A stretch of DNA of 64,000 nt, from NCBI RefSeq assembly GCF_014193845.1, contig NZ_JACHZX010000002.1, positions 496,001-560,000 of the forward strand. The letters are read 5' to 3'. The number at the start of each line of letters is the position of its first letter. Within the stretch, counting starts at the first letter, position 1. Of the stretch, positions 8,149-18,984 are shown piece after piece. The notes under the pieces were generated by a model. It ran no database searches, was not told the origin of the DNA, and was given only the letters and a program-made list of their open reading frames with translations. This DNA comes from Sphingomonas sp. BK345. Lineage in GTDB: Bacteria > Pseudomonadota > Alphaproteobacteria > Sphingomonadales > Sphingomonadaceae. The position numbers and the translations under genes were made by a program.

Positions 8149-10351
8149 TGAAGCGTTCCAACGTCCTCCTCGCTCCTCTCGCGCTCGCTGCCGCGGCGCA
8201 GCCCGTGCTCGCGCAGACCACCCTCAACGTGCGCGACGCCGACATTCGCGCCTTCATCGCCGACGCCGCCAAGGTGACGGGACGGACGTTCATCATCGAC
8301 AATCGCGTGCAAGGGAAGGTGACCGTGGTCACCGACCGGCCGCTGTCGCGCTCCGAATATCTCGAGGTGTTCCTCTCGACGCTGCGTGCCAACGGCCTGG
8401 TCGCGGTACCGAGCGCCAACGGTGCCTTCCGCGTCCAGCCGATCGACAATGCGGCGAGCCAGCCGGGGCGGATCGGCCTCGCCGGGGCGCCGCGCAACCA
8501 GCTCGTCACCGAGATCATCCGGCTGCGCTCGGTGGATGCCGCGCAGGCGGTCGACACCGTACGTCCGCTGGTCAGTGCACAGGGGTCGGTGACCGCGAAC
8601 CGTGGCGGCAACAGCCTGGTGGTGGTCGACTTCGCCGACAACGTCCGGCGCGTGCGCGAGGTGGTGCGGCGGATCGACTCGGACACGTCGGCGACGCGCA
8701 TCATCCCGCTCAAGAACGCGCGCGCCAGCGAGGTCGCGACCGCGCTCCAGGGGCTGATCGGCGGGAGCGGCGGTGCCGCGTCGCCCTCCGGCGGCGCCTC
8801 GGCGGTGGCGATCGAGAGCTCCAACGCTGTGGCGCTGCGCGGCGACCCGCAGACGGTCGCGCGGCTGGCGGCACTGGCGCGCGAGCTCGACCAGAGCGCG
8901 CGCAACGCCACCGAGATCCGCGTCGTCTTCCTCGAGAATGCCGACGCCAACCAGCTGCTGCCGGTGCTTCAGCAGCTCGTCGGCCAGGCGCCCGACGCGA
9001 TTGAGGAGCAGGCGCTCACCCGTTCGGGGCTGAGCAGCTCGAGCACCGGCTCGACCGGCGTCGGCGCGACGCCGCAGCCCGCCACGCGCTCGCGCCCGAC
9101 CCAGTCGACGACGCAGCAGTCGGGCAGCCAGCCGCAGCAGGCCGCGATCACCGGGCAGGGCAATCGCACCGCCGCGGTGGTGACCCGCTATGCCGGCGCC
9201 AACGCGATCGTGATCGCCGCGCCCGCCGATATCCAGCGCCAGCTGTCCGACGTGGTGAAGCAGCTCGACCAGCGCCGCCAGCAGGTACTAGTCGAGGCGA
9301 TCGTCGCCGAGGTGTCGGATTCGACGGTCAACCAGCTCGGCGCGCAGTTCATCCTCGGCAACCTCGACGGCGGCGCCTTCGCGGCGTCGACCTTCAGCAA
9401 CTCGGCGCCCAACATCCTCCAGATCGCCGGCGCGATCGGCGCGCGCGAGCTGGCGAGCTCGACCACCACGACGATCGCCAACGGCGTCACCACCACGGTG
9501 ACCAACAACACGCCGTCGGACACGCTGACCCAGTCGGCGATCCAGTCGATCATCGGCTCGTCGGGCGGGTTCGGCGGCTTCGGCGGGCAGATCGGCAGCA
9601 CCGTCTTCGGCGCGATCATCAACGCCGTGAAGCGCGACAACACGTCGAACTTGCTCCAGGTGCCGCAGATCATGACGATCGACAACCAGGAGGCGCACAC
9701 GCTCGTCGGCCAGGAGATCCCGATCACCACGGGCGAGGCGCTGTCGAACAATTTCGACAACGCCTTCCGCACCACGCAGCGGCAGAATGTCGGCATCGGG
9801 CTGGACGTGCGCCCGCAGGTGAACTCCTCGGGCACGATCAAGATGAACCTCCACCTCGAGGTCAGCTCGATCGCGGGGCCGGTGTCGAACAACAACTCCG
9901 ACCTGATCCTCAACAAGCGCGAGGTCGAGACGGTGCTGACCGTCGACGACGGCGCGATCGGGGTGATCGGCGGGCTGCTCTCCGACGAGGAACGCCGCAC
10001 GATCGAGAAGATCCCGCTGCTCGGCGACATTCCGCTGCTCGGCAATCTTTTCAAGTCGCGCGCCAAGAGCCGGTCGAAGACCAATCTGATGATCTTCATC
10101 CGCCCGACCGTGATCCGCAGCGCGGCCGACAACCGTCGCGTCACCGAGCAGCGCTACGGCTATCTCCGCCTCCAGCAGGCCGCGCAGGAGCCGTTGTCCG
10201 AGCCGTCGATCGACACGCTGGTGCGCGATTACATGGGCGCCGCGCCGCCGCTGCCGCCGGCGGGCCAGCCCGGCAGCATCGAGGACCCGCGCGTCGCGGT
10301 GCCGGTCTATCGCAACTCGACCACCGTCATTCCCGGAGGAGACAGGCGCCA

Positions 10352-10355
<4 letters not shown>
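8145..10355 (+). CDS. gspD: type II secretion system secretin GspD
   Basis: A 736-residue outer-membrane secretin. The order is signal peptide ending QPVLAQ, N0 domain (TTLNVRDADIRAFIADAAKVTG), repeated N1-N3 ring domains (NARASEVATALQGLIGG; VVLVEA-type QQVLVEAIVAEV), and the secretin domain with VPQIMTIDNQEAHTLVGQEIP and the C-terminal DDGAIGVIGGLLSDEER...PLLGDIPLLGNLF signature. A Ser/Gln-rich insert of about 45 residues separates two ring domains. No dedicated pilotin gene is visible. It overlaps both neighbours by 4 bases. Confidence 0.96.
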
Positions 10356-11938
<1,583 letters not shown>

Positions 11939-11967
11939 GCGGGTGGGCCGCGGCCTCACATCCTCCC

Positions 11968-12063
11968 CGTCATCCCCGGGACGGCGGGGATCCAGACGCG
12001 CGGACATCCGGGATAGTTTCGCGACGTCAGCGTATATGGATCCCCGCCTGCGCGGGGATGACG
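11968..12063. repeat. 96-bp palindromic repeat, family A copy 1 (inside gsp operon)
   Basis: The element starts CGTCATCCCC and ends GGGGATGACG. Both arms of about 27 bp carry their own mini-hairpin and end inward in GGATCC, with about 42 variable bases between them. It lies between gspE and gspF. Five other near-complete copies of 95-96 bp occur in the window. Confidence 0.85.
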
Positions 12064-12126
12064 TTGGGAGGGGAAGCAAGCCGGTGCGGCTCAGCGAGCG
12101 CCCGTCCCGATACCAAGCGGCTCTTC

Positions 12127-13350
12127 ATGGCTGACTTCGACTATCTCGCGATCGACACGCGCGGCAACGAGATGCGCGGGCATGTCGCCGCGGCCGATCT
12201 CGCCGCTGCGCGCGCGACGCTCGACCGCCGCCGCCTCTACGTGGTGCGGATCGAGCCGGGCAGCGCGCCTGCGACGCGGCAGCGCCCACTGTTCGGACTC
12301 GAGCTCGGCCGCGCCAAGATGTCGGGCAAGCAGCTGACGCTCTTCACGCGCCAGCTCGCCACGCTCAACCGCGTCTCGCCGCTGGAGGAGTCGCTCCGCA
12401 CCATCACGCGCCAGACCGAGCAGGAGAGCGTACGCGCGATCGTCCAGACGGTTCACACCGGCGTCGTCGAGGGACGCCGGCTCGCCGACGCGATGGCGCG
12501 CGAGCCGAAGAGCTTCCCGCCACTCTACCGCGCGATGGTCGCCGCGGGCGAGAGCTCGGGGACGCTGCCCGAGATCATGGAGCGGCTCTCCACCTTGCTG
12601 GAACGGCAGGCGGAGATCCGCGGCAAGCTGCTGACCGCGATGGCCTATCCCAGCGTGCTGTCGGCGGTGGCGTTCAGCGTCGTGATCGCGCTGATGACCT
12701 TCGTGGTGCCGCAGGTGGTCGAGCAGTTCGACACCGTGGGCCAGCAGCTCCCGCTGCTCACGCGCATGATCATCGCCTTGTCGGATCTGCTGGTCGGCTG
12801 GTGGTGGCTGTTGTTGCTGATCGTCGTCGCGACGGTCGGCGGTGCCGTCATCGCGCTGCGCCAACCGCCGATCCGGCTCGCCTTTGACACGTGGCTGCTG
12901 CGCGTACCGCTGATCGGGCGGCTGCTGCGCGACCTCCACGCCGCGCGGATCGCGCGCACGCTCTCGACCATGGTCGCCAGCCGGCTGCCCTTGCTAGAGG
13001 GGCTGACGCTCACCGCCGGCACGATCCACAATCGGCGGCTCAAGGCCGCGTCCGACGAGATCACCGAGTCGATCCGCGGCGGTGGCAGCCTCTCCACCGC
13101 AATGCGGCGCACCGGCGTGTTCCCGCCCTTGCTCGTCTATCTCGCCGCGAGCGGGGAGGCGGCGGGGCGGCTCGACGAGATGCTCGAGCGCGCCGCCGAC
13201 TATCTCGAGCGCGAGTTCGACCGCTTCACCGCCACCGCGCTGTCGCTGCTCGAACCTTTGATCATCGTTGTGATGGGCGCGATCGTCGCCACGATCGTGC
13301 TGTCGATCCTGCTCCCCATCCTCCAGCTCAACACCTTGGCCGGCCAGTGA
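12127..13350 (+). CDS. gspF: type II secretion system inner-membrane platform protein GspF
   Basis: A 407-residue polytopic platform protein. It has the conserved N-terminal MADFDYLAIDTRGNEMRG, two copies of the T2SSF domain (first around 70-195, LTLFTRQLATLNRV; second around 275-395, RIARTLSTMVASRLPLLEGL), and membrane segments near 170-195, 220-245 and 375-400. The frame stays open back to a GTG overlapping the gspE stop, but those 64 extra codons are translated repeat sequence. I therefore chose ATG 12127, where family similarity begins. The ribosome site before it is poor. Confidence 0.92.
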   Translation: MADFDYLAIDTRGNEMRGHVAAADLAAARATLDRRRLYVVRIEPGSAPATRQRPLFGLELGRAKMSGKQLTLFTRQLATLNRVSPLEESLRTITRQTEQESVRAIVQTVHTGVVEGRRLADAMAREPKSFPPLYRAMVAAGESSGTLPEIMERLSTLLERQAEIRGKLLTAMAYPSVLSAVAFSVVIALMTFVVPQVVEQFDTVGQQLPLLTRMIIALSDLLVGWWWLLLLIVVATVGGAVIALRQPPIRLAFDTWLLRVPLIGRLLRDLHAARIARTLSTMVASRLPLLEGLTLTAGTIHNRRLKAASDEITESIRGGGSLSTAMRRTGVFPPLLVYLAASGEAAGRLDEMLERAADYLEREFDRFTATALSLLEPLIIVVMGAIVATIVLSILLPILQLNTLAGQ

Positions 13351-13358
13351 GACTCCTG

Positions 13359-13799
13359 ATGCACACCAAACAGACCCAACGCCGCAAGAAGAAGAACGGC
13401 TTCACCCTCGTCGAGCTGATGGTGGTGATCGTGATCATCGGCCTGCTCGCCACGATCGTCGCGCTGAACGTGCTGCCCTCGGGCGACACCGCGCGGATTC
13501 AGAAAGCCAAGGCCGATATCGCCACGATCGAGCAGGGACTGGAGCTCTACCGCCTGCAGATCGGCAGCTACCCGACGACGTCGCAGGGCCTCCAGGCGCT
13601 GGTGACCGCGCCCGCGGGCGCCGACGCGGCGCGCTACCAGGCCGGCGGTTACGTCAAGAAGCTGCCCAAGGATCCGTGGGGCCGCGACTATCTCTATGCC
13701 TCGCCGGGCCAGCACGGCGCCGCCGACGTGTGGACCCTGGGTGCCGACGGCAAGGACGGCGGCGAGGGGATCGATGCCGATATTGGCTCCTGGCAGTAA
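13359..13799 (+). CDS. gspG: major pseudopilin GspG
   Basis: A 146-residue major pseudopilin. A basic leader precedes the prepilin-peptidase site KKNGFTLVELMVVIVIIGLLATIV, cleaved after the glycine, with glutamate at +5. The C-terminal region has the GspG calcium-site pattern (LPKDPWGRDYLYASPG, then DVWTLGADGKDGGEGIDADIGSW). Start ATG 13359 gives a 13-residue leader; a GTG at 13347 is the alternative. The processing peptidase (GspO) is not in this window. Confidence 0.95.
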   Translation: MHTKQTQRRKKKNGFTLVELMVVIVIIGLLATIVALNVLPSGDTARIQKAKADIATIEQGLELYRLQIGSYPTTSQGLQALVTAPAGADAARYQAGGYVKKLPKDPWGRDYLYASPGQHGAADVWTLGADGKDGGEGIDADIGSWQ

Positions 13800-13881
13800 G
13801 CGCGGGCCGGCTCGGGTAGCGGCGCATGGCGCGCATCGCGAGCGTCGCGCGCGGAAGGTCCGCGCCTTCTTCACACGCCTC

Positions 13882-13977
13882 CGTCATCCCGGATTTGTTC
13901 CGGGATCCACCGGTCCGCGTATCCCGGAGCCGCGGCTCCTGCGCAACGGTGGTTCCCGGAACGAGTCCGGGATGACG
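13882..13977. repeat. 96-bp palindromic repeat, family A copy 2 (between gspG and gspH)
   Basis: It runs from CGTCATCCC to GGGATGACG. The left arm contains CCGGATTTGTTCCGGG and the right arm CCCGGAACGAGTCCGGG, each able to fold. The final GGGATGACG contains the ATG (13972) that is the likely gspH start. Confidence 0.85.
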
Positions 13978-14466
13978 GTGGGGTGCAGGGCAGTCGTCGA
14001 GACAAACGCACCGGGCGCGAGCCTTGAGAAGCACCCCACCACCAGCGGCTTCACCCTGATCGAGCTCATGGTCGTGATCACCGTGATCGGCCTCGCCTCG
14101 GCCGCGGCGGTGCTCGCCATGCCCGACACCCGCGGCCGGCTGACCGACGAGGCGGCGCGCTTCGCCGCCCGCGCGCGCAGCGCGCACGACGCCGCGATCG
14201 TCGAGTCGCGGCCCGTCAGCCTGTGGGTGACCGAGACCGGCTACGGCTTCGACCAGTGGCGTGGTGGACGCTGGACGCCGATGGAGCCGCCCCTCGGGGT
14301 CGAGCAGTGGCGCCCCGGCACCGCGGCGGCGGGACTGGTGCGCGAGCGCGTCACCTTCGACACCACCGGATTGGCGGACCGCCCGCTGACGATCACGCTG
14401 ACGCGCGAGGGCGCGCGCACCGATGTCGTGATCGAGCCCGACGGGCGCGCGCATGTCGCGGGCTGA
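13972..14466 (+). CDS. gspH: minor pseudopilin GspH
   Basis: A 164-residue minor pseudopilin with the cleavage motif SGFTLIELMVVITVIGLASAAAVLAMP preceded by an unusually long leader (about 24 residues). The only plausible starts before the motif are ATG 13972, inside the right end of a repeat element, and GTG 13978 just past it. The body has typical GspH features (ARARSAHDAAIVESRPVSLWVTETGYGFDQW). It overlaps gspI by 14 bases. Repeat insertion may have replaced the original start. Confidence 0.87.
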   Translation: MTVGCRAVVETNAPGASLEKHPTTSGFTLIELMVVITVIGLASAAAVLAMPDTRGRLTDEAARFAARARSAHDAAIVESRPVSLWVTETGYGFDQWRGGRWTPMEPPLGVEQWRPGTAAAGLVRERVTFDTTGLADRPLTITLTREGARTDVVIEPDGRAHVAG

Positions 14467-14842
14467 GCGCGGCTTCACGCTGATCGAGATCATGGTGGCG
14501 CTGGCGGTGTTCAGCCTTGCAGCGCTCGCGCTGATCCGGCTGGAGGGTCAGACGATCCGCTCGACCGGCGCCCTCTCCGCCACGCTGCTCGCGCAGGCGG
14601 TGGCGCGCAACGTCGCGATCGAGGCGGTGACCGACGCCGAGCCGCCGGTGCGCGGGCGCTCCTCCGGCGTGGAGCAGAACGGCGGCCGCGCCTGGACCTG
14701 GGTGCGCCAGGTACAGCCGCTCGGCGACGGCGACGTGATGCGGGTCGATGTCAGCGTCAGCGATCCCGGCGGTGCGGTGCTCGGCCGCATGACGATGGTG
14801 CGGCCCCCTGCGCCAGCGCTGTCGGTGGACGTGGCGGGATGA
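14453..14842 (+). CDS. gspI: minor pseudopilin GspI
   Basis: A 129-residue minor pseudopilin. The leader MSRAERG is followed directly by FTLIEIMVALAVFSLAALALI, the prepilin cleavage and transmembrane stretch. Downstream QTIRSTGALSATLLAQAVARNVAIEA matches the GspI family. With GspJ and GspK it forms the tip complex of the pseudopilus. It overlaps gspH by 14 bases and gspJ by 4, so translation is coupled. Confidence 0.92.
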   Translation: MSRAERGFTLIEIMVALAVFSLAALALIRLEGQTIRSTGALSATLLAQAVARNVAIEAVTDAEPPVRGRSSGVEQNGGRAWTWVRQVQPLGDGDVMRVDVSVSDPGGAVLGRMTMVRPPAPALSVDVAG

Positions 14843-15543
14843 GCGCGCGCCGCGACGCCGGCTTCACCTTGGTCGAGGTAATGATCGCGCTGATGATCTT
14901 CGGCATGATCGCGGCCGCGGGCGTCGCGTTGCTCGCCTTCAGCGTGCGCGCGCAGGGAGCCAGCGAGGTCGCGCTCGACGACACCGGCGCGCTGAGCCGG
15001 CTCTCCTCGATCCTCACCGCGGACCTCGCCCAGGCCCAGGATCGCAACACGCGTGACGTGAACGGCGTGCTGCTGCCCGCCTTCAGCGGCGACGCCGCCG
15101 CGATGCCGCTGCTGCGGCTGGTCCGCGCCGGCTGGAGCAACCCCGATCAGGCACCGCGCGCCGAGTTGCAGAAGGTGGAGTACCGCCTCGCCGGCGACGG
15201 ACTCGAGCGAGTCGCCTATCCGGCGCTCGACGGCGCGGCGGCGCTGCCGCCTGCGCTGCTGCTCGATCGCGTGCGCACGGTGCAGCTGCGCTTCCGCTAC
15301 CGCGGCGCCTGGAGCGATACCTGGCAGGGCAATCCGCGCGCCGCGCTGCCCCAGGCGGTGGAGCTGGTCGTGACCCGCGCCGACTCACGGCTGTATCGAC
15401 TGTTGTTCCTCGTGGGCACCGGCGCGGGGCGCGTACAGGAGAGCGGCGGCGGATCGCCGGGGGGGGCCGCTGGCGGTGGTGCGGTGTCGCCGGGGATGGG
15501 CGCGCCGGCGCGGATGCCGGGAGGCGGCGATGCGGCCCGGTGA
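14839..15543 (+). CDS. gspJ: minor pseudopilin GspJ
   Basis: A 234-residue minor pseudopilin. The leader MSARRDAG precedes FTLVEVMIALMIFGMIAAAGVALLAF. The remainder matches GspJ (DDTGALSRLSSILTADLAQAQDR; LQKVEYRLAGDGLERVAYPALDG). The last 35 or so residues are Gly/Ala/Pro-rich (GGGSPGGAAGGG) and probably disordered. The end overlaps the gspK start by 14 bases. Confidence 0.92.
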   Translation: MSARRDAGFTLVEVMIALMIFGMIAAAGVALLAFSVRAQGASEVALDDTGALSRLSSILTADLAQAQDRNTRDVNGVLLPAFSGDAAAMPLLRLVRAGWSNPDQAPRAELQKVEYRLAGDGLERVAYPALDGAAALPPALLLDRVRTVQLRFRYRGAWSDTWQGNPRAALPQAVELVVTRADSRLYRLLFLVGTGAGRVQESGGGSPGGAAGGGAVSPGMGAPARMPGGGDAAR

Positions 15544-16492
15544 GCGCGGCGCGGCATTGCTGACGGTGCTGCTGCTCGTCGCGGTGATCTCCGTCATGGC
15601 GGCGAGCGCGCTCGAGCGGCTGCGGCTCTCGACCCGGTTGGCGGCCAACGCGGTCGCGCTCGATGCCGCGCGCGGCTACGCCTATGCCGCCGAGACGCTG
15701 GCGACCACGCGCGTGACGTCGCTGCTCAGCCAGGCGCGCGATCGGGTCGCCTTGACCGGGGGATGGAGCGGGCGCCCGTTCGGGCTGCCGATCCCGGGCG
15801 GCTCCGCGACGGCGCGCGTCACCGACGGCGGCAACTGCTTCAACCTCAACAGTCTCGTCCTGCGCGCGCCCGACGGCAGCTACGCCGTCAACATCGAGTC
15901 GCTCCAGCAATTGCAGCGGTTGGCGCGGCTGCTTCGTGTGCCCGACGGCGACCGCGTCGCCGCAGCGGCGGCCGACTGGATCGACAGTGACGATAGCCCG
16001 CTTCCCGGCGGCGCGGAGGACAGCGACTATCGCGGCTATCGCACCGCGGGCGTGCTGATGGCGGACGTCAGCGAGCTGCGCGCAGTGCGCGGCGTCACGC
16101 CCGAGGTGTATCGCACGCTGCGGCCTTACCTCTGCACCCTGCCGCTGGCGCAGCGCAACGTCTTCAACGTCAACACCCTGCTGCCCGAGCAGGCGCCGCT
16201 GCTGGCGATGCTGGTGGGCGAGTCGCTCAGCATCGAGGCGGCGCAGGGCGTGCTGCTGCGCCGGCCGCCCAACGGCTGGTCCAGCGTCGACCAGATGTGG
16301 GCCCAACTCTCCACCCAGAGCGGCGGCGCGTCGCAGATCGGCGCCGCGCAGTCGACCAGCGTCAAGACCGTGTGGTTCGCGCTGCGCGTCGACGTGACGC
16401 TCGGCACCGCCGAATTGCACGAACAGGGGCTGATCGACGCGCGGACCCTTCCCGTCCGGCTCGTGACGCGGCAATGGGGAGATGCGTCATGA
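15530..16492 (+). CDS. gspK: minor pseudopilin GspK
   Basis: A 320-residue large minor pseudopilin that caps the pseudopilus. The start MRPGERGAALLTVLLLVAVISVMAAS carries the GspK-type cleavage site, where the +5 glutamate is naturally absent. A large periplasmic domain follows, with two helix-hairpin-like segments (NVFNVNTLLPEQAPLLAMLVG). ATG 15530 is preceded by GGGAGGCGG. Its stop overlaps the gspL ATG. Confidence 0.9.
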   Translation: MRPGERGAALLTVLLLVAVISVMAASALERLRLSTRLAANAVALDAARGYAYAAETLATTRVTSLLSQARDRVALTGGWSGRPFGLPIPGGSATARVTDGGNCFNLNSLVLRAPDGSYAVNIESLQQLQRLARLLRVPDGDRVAAAAADWIDSDDSPLPGGAEDSDYRGYRTAGVLMADVSELRAVRGVTPEVYRTLRPYLCTLPLAQRNVFNVNTLLPEQAPLLAMLVGESLSIEAAQGVLLRRPPNGWSSVDQMWAQLSTQSGGASQIGAAQSTSVKTVWFALRVDVTLGTAELHEQGLIDARTLPVRLVTRQWGDAS

Positions 16493-17574
16493 CCGCTGCC
16501 ACGCTCCTCTTCCTTCCTCCCGCCGACGACCAGCCGTGGCGCTGGTGGCGGATTCGCGACGATCACGTCGAGCGCGAGGGCGAGGGCGTGCCCGCGCGCG
16601 ACGAGGAGATGCCGGTGATCGCGGTCGCCCCCGCCGACGCGGTGACGCTCCACTGGGCCGAGCTGCCCGCGCGCTCGCCCGCGCAGGCGCTGGCCGCGGC
16701 GCGTGTGGTGGTGAGCGACGCCACCGCCGAGCCCGCGCAGGATCTCCACATCGCGGTCGGCGGCGAGAAGGGCGGCGAGCGCGCGATCGCGGTCGTGGCA
16801 CCGGCGCGCATGGCGGCCTGGCTGGAGTCGCTCGCGCGTGCCGGGATCGACCCGGGCGCGATCGTTCCCGCGCCGTTGCTGCTGCCCGTGCCGGAGGAAG
16901 GCTATGTCGCCGCCGACCTGCCGGGCCAACGCGTCGTGCGCGGCCGCACCAGCGGCTGGGCCGACGAGCCACTGCTCACCGAGCTGATCACCGCGGGCGA
17001 GCGCCCGTCGCCGCTCGCGCGCGACGCGGTGCGCGCTGCCGCGGTCGCCTCGATCGCCGCGCCGGCGATCGACCTACGCCAGGGTGCATTCGCGCGGCGG
17101 CGCCAGCGCGCGGTCGACTGGGCGCTGCTGCGCCGCATGGCCGTGCTGGTCGGCTGTATCCTGCTGGCGACACTCGCGATCGATCTGGTGCGGATCCTGC
17201 GCTACTCGTTCGGCGCCGACGCGATCGAGGCACAGGCCGACACGGTGGCGCGCCAGGCGCTGCCGCGTGGCGCGAACGCCGGCGATTCGGCGCGACTGCT
17301 CGGCGAGCGGCTGACCCGGCTGCGCGGGCCGGGGCAGGGCTTCACCCGCACCGCCGCGGCGGTCTACGCGATCGTCGACGCGGTGCCGGAGAGCGAGGTT
17401 ACCGCGCTCCAGTTCGAACCCAACGGTTCGCTGCGCGTGTCGCTCTCGCTCGCCGGTGAGGCGCAGGCCAACACGATCAAGCAGCGGCTCGCCGGCGCGG
17501 GCTTCACGGTGGAGTCGAGCGTGTTCCAGCAGGCCAACAACCGGCTCACCGGCGACATGACGGTGCGGCCGTGA
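16489..17574 (+). CDS. gspL: type II secretion system protein GspL
   Basis: A 361-residue bitopic inner-membrane protein that anchors GspE. The first roughly 220 residues form the actin-like cytoplasmic domain (MTAATLLFLPPADDQPWRWW; AVAPADAVTLHWAELPARSP). A membrane segment follows at about 220-240 (MAVLVGCILLATLAIDLV), then a periplasmic ferredoxin-like domain (AVPESEVTALQFEPNGSLRVSL). It overlaps gspK and gspM by 4 bases each. Confidence 0.9.
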   Translation: MTAATLLFLPPADDQPWRWWRIRDDHVEREGEGVPARDEEMPVIAVAPADAVTLHWAELPARSPAQALAAARVVVSDATAEPAQDLHIAVGGEKGGERAIAVVAPARMAAWLESLARAGIDPGAIVPAPLLLPVPEEGYVAADLPGQRVVRGRTSGWADEPLLTELITAGERPSPLARDAVRAAAVASIAAPAIDLRQGAFARRRQRAVDWALLRRMAVLVGCILLATLAIDLVRILRYSFGADAIEAQADTVARQALPRGANAGDSARLLGERLTRLRGPGQGFTRTAAAVYAIVDAVPESEVTALQFEPNGSLRVSLSLAGEAQANTIKQRLAGAGFTVESSVFQQANNRLTGDMTVRP

Positions 17575-18047
17575 ACGCCGCGCGCGCCTGGTTCGAGTCG
17601 CGCTCGCTGCGCGAGCGGCGGCTGATCGCGGTCATGGTCGTGCTGCTCGTCGTGACGCTCGTCTGGGCGGCGGTAATCCTGCCGGTGCGCAACGGCCTCT
17701 CGTCGTCGCGCGCGCGCTACACCGACGCGGTGGTGCGGCTGGGCGCGGCGCAGAGCGGGCTCACCCAGGTCAAGTCGCTCCAGCGCCGCGGCGCCACTGC
17801 GCTCGGCGGCTCGCTCGCCGATGTTGTCCGCGCGCGCGCCGATGCGGCGGGCTTCGCTTTGGCCTCGCTCGATGTGGTCGCGCCCGATCAGGTCCGCACC
17901 TCGATCACCAGCGCGCGCGCCGGGGCGCTGATGCGCTGGGTCGCAGGGCTGGAGCAGGAGGGCATCCTGGTCGACTCGCTCAGCGTCACCGGCAGCGGCG
18001 CGGGCAGCGTCACCGCGCAGCTCAGCCTGCGGCAGCGGGGCGAGTGA
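17571..18047 (+). CDS. gspM: type II secretion system protein GspM
   Basis: A 158-residue small bitopic protein partnering GspL. It has a short basic cytoplasmic N-terminus (ARAWFESRSLRERRLIAVM), one membrane segment at about 20-38 (VVLLVVTLVWAAVILPV), and a periplasmic ferredoxin-like domain. GTG start overlaps the gspL stop; its own stop overlaps gspN. Confidence 0.87.
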   Translation: MNAARAWFESRSLRERRLIAVMVVLLVVTLVWAAVILPVRNGLSSSRARYTDAVVRLGAAQSGLTQVKSLQRRGATALGGSLADVVRARADAAGFALASLDVVAPDQVRTSITSARAGALMRWVAGLEQEGILVDSLSVTGSGAGSVTAQLSLRQRGE

Positions 18048-18766
18048 TGCGGATCCGGCTCGCTACCGGGCGCCGCGCGCTCTTCATCGCGCTGTTCGTG
18101 CTGGCGGTGCTGGCCTTCCTGCCGATGCGACTGGCGCTCGGCTGGGCCGGGCTCGACGCGCAGGGCTTCACCGCGCGGGAGGTGACCGGCAGCCTGTGGT
18201 CGGGCCGGCTGATCGAGGCGCGCTTCGGCGACATCGCGCTGGGTGATCTCGATGCCGGCGTGTCGCCGCTCGCACTGCTGATCGGGCGCGCCCGGATCGC
18301 GCTGGCCGGCGCGAGCGCCGACCCGTCGCGCCAGCTGTCCGGCACGGTCGAACTGGCGCGCAACCGCGCCGCGATCATCGGCGCGCGCGGGCCGCTGACG
18401 CCCGGCAACGCCTTTCGCCCGCTGCCCGTGACCGCGCTCGACCTCGACGACGTCACCGTGCGCTTCGTCGACTCGGCCTGCGAGCAGGCCGAGGGCCGCG
18501 TCCGCGCGACGCTGTCGGGGCAGTTCCTCGGCCAGCCGCTGCCCGGCGCGATCAGCGGCGCGGCGCGCTGTGATGCGGGCGCGCTGCTGCTGCCGCTGAG
18601 CAGCGGGGCGGGCGAGGGGGTCAACCTGCGGCTATGGGCCGACGGCCGCTACCGCGCCGAGCTGACGCTGGTGCCGACCGACCCGACGGTCGCGGCGCGG
18701 CTCGACGCCGGCGGGTTCGTCGCCAATGGGGTGGCCCGCACGTTCGCGGTGGAAGGAAGATTCTGA
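18044..18766 (+). CDS. gspN: type II secretion system protein GspN
   Basis: A 240-residue protein with an N-terminal membrane anchor (FIALFVLAVLAFLPMRLALGW) and a periplasmic domain of the T2SSN family (TGSLWSGRLIEARFGDIALGDLDAGVSPLALL). It is last in the gsp operon. GspN is present only in some type II systems and its exact role is not settled. No terminator is obvious before the following tRNA gene. Confidence 0.87.
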   Translation: MMRIRLATGRRALFIALFVLAVLAFLPMRLALGWAGLDAQGFTAREVTGSLWSGRLIEARFGDIALGDLDAGVSPLALLIGRARIALAGASADPSRQLSGTVELARNRAAIIGARGPLTPGNAFRPLPVTALDLDDVTVRFVDSACEQAEGRVRATLSGQFLGQPLPGAISGAARCDAGALLLPLSSGAGEGVNLRLWADGRYRAELTLVPTDPTVAARLDAGGFVANGVARTFAVEGRF

Positions 18767-18813
18767 GCGCCTTGACGAGGGGCCACGCGCCCCGCTAGGG
18801 GACCGGCCTTCGC

Positions 18814-18891
18814 GGCGATCGTAGCTCAGTTGGTTAGAGCATCGGTTTGTGGTACCGAGGGTCGCGGGTTCAAGTCCCGTCGATCGCCCCA
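18814..18891 (+). tRNA. tRNA-His (anticodon GTG)
   Basis: The acceptor stem GCGATCG (18815-18821) pairs with CGATCGC (18881-18887). The extra 5' G (18814) opposite C73 is the tRNA-His hallmark. The anticodon loop TTTGTGG carries GTG, the T arm reads GGGTTCAAGTCCC, and CCA is encoded. It lies 47 bases after gspN. Confidence 0.96.
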
Positions 18892-18984
18892 TTTCTCCCT
18901 CATCTGCATTTCGCGCTGGCGTCGGCCGCCGGCTACGAATATTGCGCTACGCGGTAATATTCTGCTGCGCTTGACGGAGGCGTG

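Noticed and set aside
15440..15529. Upstream extension of gspK to 15476
   Set aside because: It would overlap gspJ further and place about 18 residues before a standard pseudopilin leader; ATG 15530 has a good ribosome site.
18632..18892. Minus-strand frame with a TGLEPATLGTTNRCSNQLSYDRR-like end
   Set aside because: This is the antisense translation of tRNA-His, a well-known false annotation.
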